Shown: positions 60,501 to 64,000 of the stretch, piece after piece | Position numbering within the stretch: the first letter of the stretch is position 1 | Layout: the number at the start of each line of letters is the position of its first letter | Source of the DNA: Variovorax sp. 679 | Lineage (GTDB): Bacteria > Pseudomonadota > Gammaproteobacteria > Burkholderiales > Burkholderiaceae_C | Direction: 5' to 3' | DNA: 64,000 bases | NCBI RefSeq assembly: GCF_003952185.1 | Contig: NZ_RXFS01000001.1 | Coordinates: forward strand, 124,001 to 188,000 | The notes under the pieces: generated by a model | Told to the model about the DNA's origin: nothing | The model's input: only the letters and a program-made list of their open reading frames with translations | Database searches by the model: none | Program-made: the position numbers and the translations under genes

Positions 60501-63500
60501 GCGATCGCCTGGCAGGAGGCCAACCACGCGCGCCAGCGCATCGAAGCCGACACGCGCGCGGGCCGCGCGCTGATGTGCTACGCCACCTCGCCGCAGCAGA
60601 CCGCCGACGATGCGCGCGACAAGGCCGACGCCGCGCGCAAGGACTGGCTCAGCTCCGTCAACAAGTTCCACGCCGACACCGCGGCGCGCGATCTTGCCGC
60701 CGCGAAGTCGGCGCACGAGAAATGGAAGAGTGCCAACCCCGGCCTGGCCGAAACCGGCAGCGACACATGGAAGGCACTGCAGGCGGCGCAGACCCAATCG
60801 GACACGGCCGTGCGCTACCAGGCCGCCGGCGCACGCGACAACGCCTACGCGCAGCAGCAGAAATTCACCATCGAGAACCTGCCGTTCAACCAGCGCGACG
60901 ACAAGCGCGCGCTCTACCGGCTGTTCGAGCAGAACCCGCAGGTGATGGCGCAGGCCATCATGAACGACCAGTTCGTGCAGTACGGCGGCGGCCCGATCGA
61001 GATGAAGAGCCGCACGCAGCTCGAGAACGAGATCGGCCTCGCGCTCGGCTGGAACCCCAGCCGCTCGCTCGACGCCGCGACGCAGGCCGACAGCGAGCGC
61101 ATCCGGCAGAACCAGCGCCTCTTCGGCAACCTCGGCGACGCGCAGAAGGAGCTGCTCTCGAAGATGGTCGACAAGGTGGTGGAAGTCGGCGGCGAGCACG
61201 CGCGCGTGACCGTGCTGCCCGTCGTCTACGCCCTCGACAGCGACGACGGCGGCATCATCAAGACGGCGATCTTCAAGGTAGAGAGCAAGGACAAGCCCGG
61301 CGAGACCAAGCTCGTCGACGAACAGGCCTGGACCTACAAGAACCTCACGGACTACCGCGCCAGCAACAGCCTGCCGGTAGAGGGCGTGAAGCTCGTGACG
61401 CCCGAGGATGCCAGCTACTCGCTCGACCAGAACGGCAACGTCAAGCTCTTCGCCGGCGACGCGCGCACCGAGACCGGATGGGAGACCTTCCGGCGCGCGA
61501 CCCACCTTGACATGGTGGTTGCCGGCGTCGGCCTGGTGGCCGGCGTGGCGCTGACGGTGGGCTCCTTCGGCACGCTCGCGGCGCCGGGCGTCATGCTGGC
61601 GGCCGGAGCGTTCACCGTGCTCGCGGCCGGCTACGGCGTCGCGACCTCGGTCGAAGACCTGAACAAGCTCAGCGCGCACGGCCAGAGCATCAATCCGGCG
61701 AACAGCGAGCAGGCGCGCATGGACTGGCTGAACCTCGGCCTGTCGACGGTCAGCGTGCCGGTGGTAGGCGCCTCCACGCGCGCCACCATGGCCGCGCTGC
61801 GCGCAGGCCGGGCCGCCAAGGCGGCCACCGCCGCGGAAGCCGCCGGCGACGCCGTGACGGCACAGGCACGCGCGGCCGACTTCGCGCGCTACGCGAAGAC
61901 TGCCCAGGCCTGGGGCAAGCCCGCGGCGATGGCCTCCAAGCCGCTCGGCCTCGGCAGTGCCTACGCCACCGGGGAAGGCGTGCACTCGCTGGTGAAGAAC
62001 TGGGACCAGATGAGCCCGGCCGAGCGCGAGCAGCAGATCATGATGCTCGGCGTCAACGCCGCGGGGTTTGCCTCGCCGATCTTCGCCAAGGGCTACGTGC
62101 GCGTGCACAACGCGATCAAGCCGCCGTCCACGAACACCGCGCGGCCCGCGGTCGCGAACCGGCCGGCCGGCACGGTGGGCGACGAGGCGCGGAACACGAC
62201 GCCCACCGACGCGGCCGCGCCCGCGCGGCCGGCGCAATCCGCGTCGCCCAAGCCCGTAGATGCGGTCGATGTTGCCGATACGGCCGGCACCGCCAAGCCG
62301 GCGGACGCAACGGCAAAGCCCGATGCGCTCACGCCGTTCCGCGAGCCTCCGCGCATGAGCGTCGCATGGCCCACGACGCCGCGTACGGTGCCCGCCGACG
62401 TGGCCGGTCCGGCGGCGCTGCCGTCCATCGTGACCGATGTCTCGTTCAACCCGGTCATGGCCTCGGTGCGACGCGCGGGCGATACCGCCGATGCCCCGGG
62501 AACCGCGCGCACACCGACGGGCGCACGCAGTCCCCAGGAGAAACGCTCGGACCCGGGCTCGAACATCGCGGAAGATGCACCGCGCGCCAACGCACCCTTC
62601 GTGCGCTCGGCGCAACGCATCGGGCTGAAGCAAAGCGCAGGCACGAAGGATCTGGTCAGTGTGAAGTCCACGCCGGCGTCGCCCGCCAAGGGCGATGAGG
62701 GCAGCTTCGCCGTCTACAGCCCGGCACAGGACCCCGAGCTGGGCGGGCCCACGAGCTATCCGCTGCCGGCAACCAGCCGTCTCGGCCAGACGAACTGGTC
62801 GGATTCGCTTCTCACCGTATTCGCCGCCGGCGGCGAAGCCGAGGGCGTGCGCTACTACGTCTATCCGCGCACCGTTGACGACAGCGGCTTCGTCTTCGCC
62901 GCGCATCGCGACGGCTTGCCCGCCGGCCCGGACAGCCCCAGTGCCGCGCAGCGCGCCAGCGACCATGCACGGGGCGAAAACAGCGGCGACTTCTCCGGCG
63001 TCCTGCCAGCTCACTACGCCACCCTCGACGAAGCGCTCGCGACGGTGCAGCCAGAGGGCTTCGTCGCACTGGGCGACGAGATCGCGATCGTGCACGCGGC
63101 AAGCATCGCGCCGGACGGCAGCGTCCCGCCCTCGGCCGTGATGGCCACCGTGAAGGTCGAAACCACGCAAGGCGGCCCCGCGAAGGCCACGCAGGTCACC
63201 GCCCATCCGGGCAGGCCCGCCCTGCGCATCGCCTACCCCGAGGGCTATGCGCCGGGCCAGCCGCTGATCTACACCAGCGCCAACGGCCAGCGCGTCGACC
63301 TGCTCAACACGCAGTCCGGCCGCAGCGAGATGGGGATCAACGCCTTCCGCCGCCGCGTGGCCGACCTCGAGATCTTCGCGCCGGGCGAGCGCGCCGCGCG
63401 CAGCGACGGCCAGCCGGGCAGCGAGGCGGTCCCTATCCCCGAGGGCTACTTCGCGGTCAACGGCCACGGGCTCGAAGGCATGATGAACGACGCGAGCGGC

Positions 63501-64000
63501 AATCCGCTCACGGCCGAGGGGCTGGCGCGAGCCATCGTCGCGCACGAGAACTATCACGGCCAGCCGGTGCTGATGCTGTCGTGCCTCAGCGGGGACGGCG
63601 CGGTGCCGATGGCGCAGCGCCTGGCAACGCTGCTCGGCCACGACGTGTACGCGGCAACCGAGTCGGTCATGATGAACAACCGCGACGCGAACGCGCCGGG
63701 CTCCCTCTACACCCGGCGCATCTCCCTGAGCAACGAAGGCAGCTCCTACAACGGTGGCGCGCTCAAGGCCGAGCCGCTGCAGTCGCTGCCCATCGTCGGA
63801 ATCCGCGAGAACGGGCGCACCGTCTACGACGACATCGCGGTGCAGGGCACGCCGGTCTACGCGCGCTTTCGCCCGGGCCTGCCGATCGAGCCGGCCGGTG
63901 CGCAACCCGCCGCGCCGCGCGCCGCATCCGCCATGCCGGAGCCCCCGCGCACGACACGACCGATCGCGCCCGAGCGGCCGCGCACCGCCGGCACCGGCCG
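57600..64000 (+). CDS. Giant T3SS-linked protein, partial (2133+ codons): coiled coil, DUF4781-like region, GHG/Cys domain
   Basis: Open from ATG 57600 to the window end without a stop. Residues about 20-115 are a long Ala/Glu/Arg/Lys coiled coil; further helical, Ala/Asp-rich repeats extend to about 1090. A region near 1110-1350 (NPQVMAQAIMNDQFVQYGGG; GGEHARVTVLPVVYALDSDD) resembles DUF4781 from memory and ends in two hydrophobic helices (VVAGVGLVAGVALTVGSFGT, about 1303-1350). A Pro/Thr-rich linker follows. At 1950-2020, FAVNGHGLEG (His1956) and VLMLSCLSGDG (Cys1995) with AQRLATLLGHDVYAATESV resemble a clan CD cysteine-protease-type fold. It is preceded by the sctV-type promoter. Best guess: T3SS-exported effector or translocator-like toxin. 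No ribosome site is obvious. Confidence 0.85.
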   Translation, partial: MVLAVSSDGSGTQSAAQAAMEALAAARAAEELRRQAEAAAKRAAEEARRQAEEARKQAEAARRKAEEARKAAEAAEAKAEKSKAEADQQEATKARSASDAAERDALKQEAASNLKQKQSTLADAKLDDIRQRRADNNPSEATRAAQGEVDAAQKMNAIFEPPANQPKDQAPATSPGAQDLLDKAQTAAKPVFKAQANGGDGTKEQKTAVDTAMTDWLQAAEQDMRKASLKAIAEGKDPNDAIDKVAADAHDALDKGGVFDPESIGKYIDKARDGVRADSPEVRQLRGEQYDAGQAGKARVADARSQAQDTDAAATKAEKYAAGFGTEGGGNDTIITARQNAKAEAERLRAVANRAKSELQSAEKAFGTTDPSDPQNPKTNTLGTVDADYNARVADAEVKELSFKYDQAVAGGDAKEIQKADAALRDAQQGQRYMHALSDDLDAGLGASDAENAKTDAESAWSAASLQRPARVTVTEHDGDKTTTRNIDPDGYDPAFWAKPGSEEGKKVQNIDGKYFYVDGDKKTELDPLTAALYAANEKHDAAKARNDQTTTTLNAAKDDLFGGADGSRAKLDEAGYLDRADTINQGLTDANNAVANARPQDLGRALEQQRAAQADANALKAMQDLRAAERDQAAGKPVDGGKLDDLRVAAREAQRQADAAKPKLSADDEKKMRETQLPAAKEAYDKKAAEVKTLTEPGSKATGAEQQKALDELDALDLSKRDIETQLGQIDAERAWYAARYQYDRTTFAKPQLTMFMNGDKSTTGDVYPKNYDPTWNIKRGDDGKVSAEGLPRGLSPDDIEVHADCNGGYNVTIKKDSKVFGWQQSDQGKMVDFSVRAGTYKMNPATAARWKTSEFGDGDLAKARGARADVEKRLAQAAADAPPQPGAQPSLGPDGKPVPTLNFGDDLAPRKKTVDKNFTDATTALDKAQADYNAGTGDRTALGNALEDAKARVTIAKNEQTAVDAAIAWQEANHARQRIEADTRAGRALMCYATSPQQTADDARDKADAARKDWLSSVNKFHADTAARDLAAAKSAHEKWKSANPGLAETGSDTWKALQAAQTQSDTAVRYQAAGARDNAYAQQQKFTIENLPFNQRDDKRALYRLFEQNPQVMAQAIMNDQFVQYGGGPIEMKSRTQLENEIGLALGWNPSRSLDAATQADSERIRQNQRLFGNLGDAQKELLSKMVDKVVEVGGEHARVTVLPVVYALDSDDGGIIKTAIFKVESKDKPGETKLVDEQAWTYKNLTDYRASNSLPVEGVKLVTPEDASYSLDQNGNVKLFAGDARTETGWETFRRATHLDMVVAGVGLVAGVALTVGSFGTLAAPGVMLAAGAFTVLAAGYGVATSVEDLNKLSAHGQSINPANSEQARMDWLNLGLSTVSVPVVGASTRATMAALRAGRAAKAATAAEAAGDAVTAQARAADFARYAKTAQAWGKPAAMASKPLGLGSAYATGEGVHSLVKNWDQMSPAEREQQIMMLGVNAAGFASPIFAKGYVRVHNAIKPPSTNTARPAVANRPAGTVGDEARNTTPTDAAAPARPAQSASPKPVDAVDVADTAGTAKPADATAKPDALTPFREPPRMSVAWPTTPRTVPADVAGPAALPSIVTDVSFNPVMASVRRAGDTADAPGTARTPTGARSPQEKRSDPGSNIAEDAPRANAPFVRSAQRIGLKQSAGTKDLVSVKSTPASPAKGDEGSFAVYSPAQDPELGGPTSYPLPATSRLGQTNWSDSLLTVFAAGGEAEGVRYYVYPRTVDDSGFVFAAHRDGLPAGPDSPSAAQRASDHARGENSGDFSGVLPAHYATLDEALATVQPEGFVALGDEIAIVHAASIAPDGSVPPSAVMATVKVETTQGGPAKATQVTAHPGRPALRIAYPEGYAPGQPLIYTSANGQRVDLLNTQSGRSEMGINAFRRRVADLEIFAPGERAARSDGQPGSEAVPIPEGYFAVNGHGLEGMMNDASGNPLTAEGLARAIVAHENYHGQPVLMLSCLSGDGAVPMAQRLATLLGHDVYAATESVMMNNRDANAPGSLYTRRISLSNEGSSYNGGALKAEPLQSLPIVGIRENGRTVYDDIAVQGTPVYARFRPGLPIEPAGAQPAAPRAASAMPEPPRTTRPIAPERPRTAGTG

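Noticed and set aside
57606..63905. A 2099-codon open frame on the minus strand opposite the giant gene
   Set aside because: It is the complement of a GC-rich coding gene: its translation is an Arg/Gly/Val/His/Leu mixture with no domain, whereas the plus strand shows coiled coil, membrane hairpin and catalytic-like motifs and is preceded by a T3SS-type promoter.
1..64000. tRNA, rRNA, known riboswitch, plasmid or phage origin features
   Set aside because: None was recognised on either strand by eye; a covariance-model scan would be needed to exclude small RNAs.

Overview
The window is GC-rich and densely coded. Its gene content points to a soil- or plant-associated betaproteobacterium of the Comamonadaceae, most like Variovorax: MocR/IclR/AraC/LuxR regulators, a tripartite molybdenum hydroxylase, a PGRS-like autotransporter and an Hrp2-like type III secretion system (T3SS). 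That assignment rests on gene content and style, not on a marker gene.

Layout. 1-7.6 kb: the N-terminus of a GntR/MocR-type regulator, a divergent aminotransferase, then an IclR regulator, a methyl-accepting chemotaxis protein, a GMC oxidoreductase and an MHS-type permease. A perfect IclR-style palindrome precedes the oxidoreductase. 7.6-13.7 kb: a LuxR-type regulator, a SAM methyltransferase, a DUF1059 protein, and a tightly overlapped operon for a [2Fe-2S] subunit, a molybdopterin subunit and a three-haem cytochrome c. A 171-bp MITE-like hairpin follows. 14-19 kb: an MFS permease, an O-methyltransferase with a divergent TetR regulator, and a MocR regulator with direct-repeat operators. 19-34.7 kb: an ESPR-containing glycine-rich autotransporter, a lipid-modification operon, a GFA protein, AraC and YbaK proteins, two LuxR-type two-component pairs (the second at 34.8-37.3 kb), a DHFR-like protein, a GNAT remnant, an EamA permease, a YidD-like protein, a SUKH protein and an NHL-repeat lipoprotein. 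37.7-43.3 kb: a VOC protein, a divergent orphan EF-Tu behind two tandem short-ORF/terminator modules, an acidic protein, a TcpQ-like protein, a LuxR solo and an AraC regulator.

43.3-64 kb is the T3SS. One minus-strand block runs sctV-S-C-D-(small ORF)-(needle candidate)-I-J-K-L-N-O-T-U. The divergent plus-strand block is sctQ-R, followed by an open-ended giant gene (at least 2133 codons) that runs off the window. The I-J-K-L-N-O-T order matches the hrpB operon of Ralstonia and Xanthomonas. Translocators, chaperones, SctP and SctW are not in view.

Three observations stand out. (1) A 20-bp sequence followed 19 bp later by TAGAGT occurs in identical form upstream of sctV and, oriented the other way, upstream of the giant gene; it looks like the promoter signature of this T3SS regulon. 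(2) SctU has lost its NPTH autocleavage motif (HSAR instead). (3) The orphan EF-Tu carries a Gly at a known pulvomycin-resistance position and has a leader that looks like duplicated ribosome-mediated attenuators.
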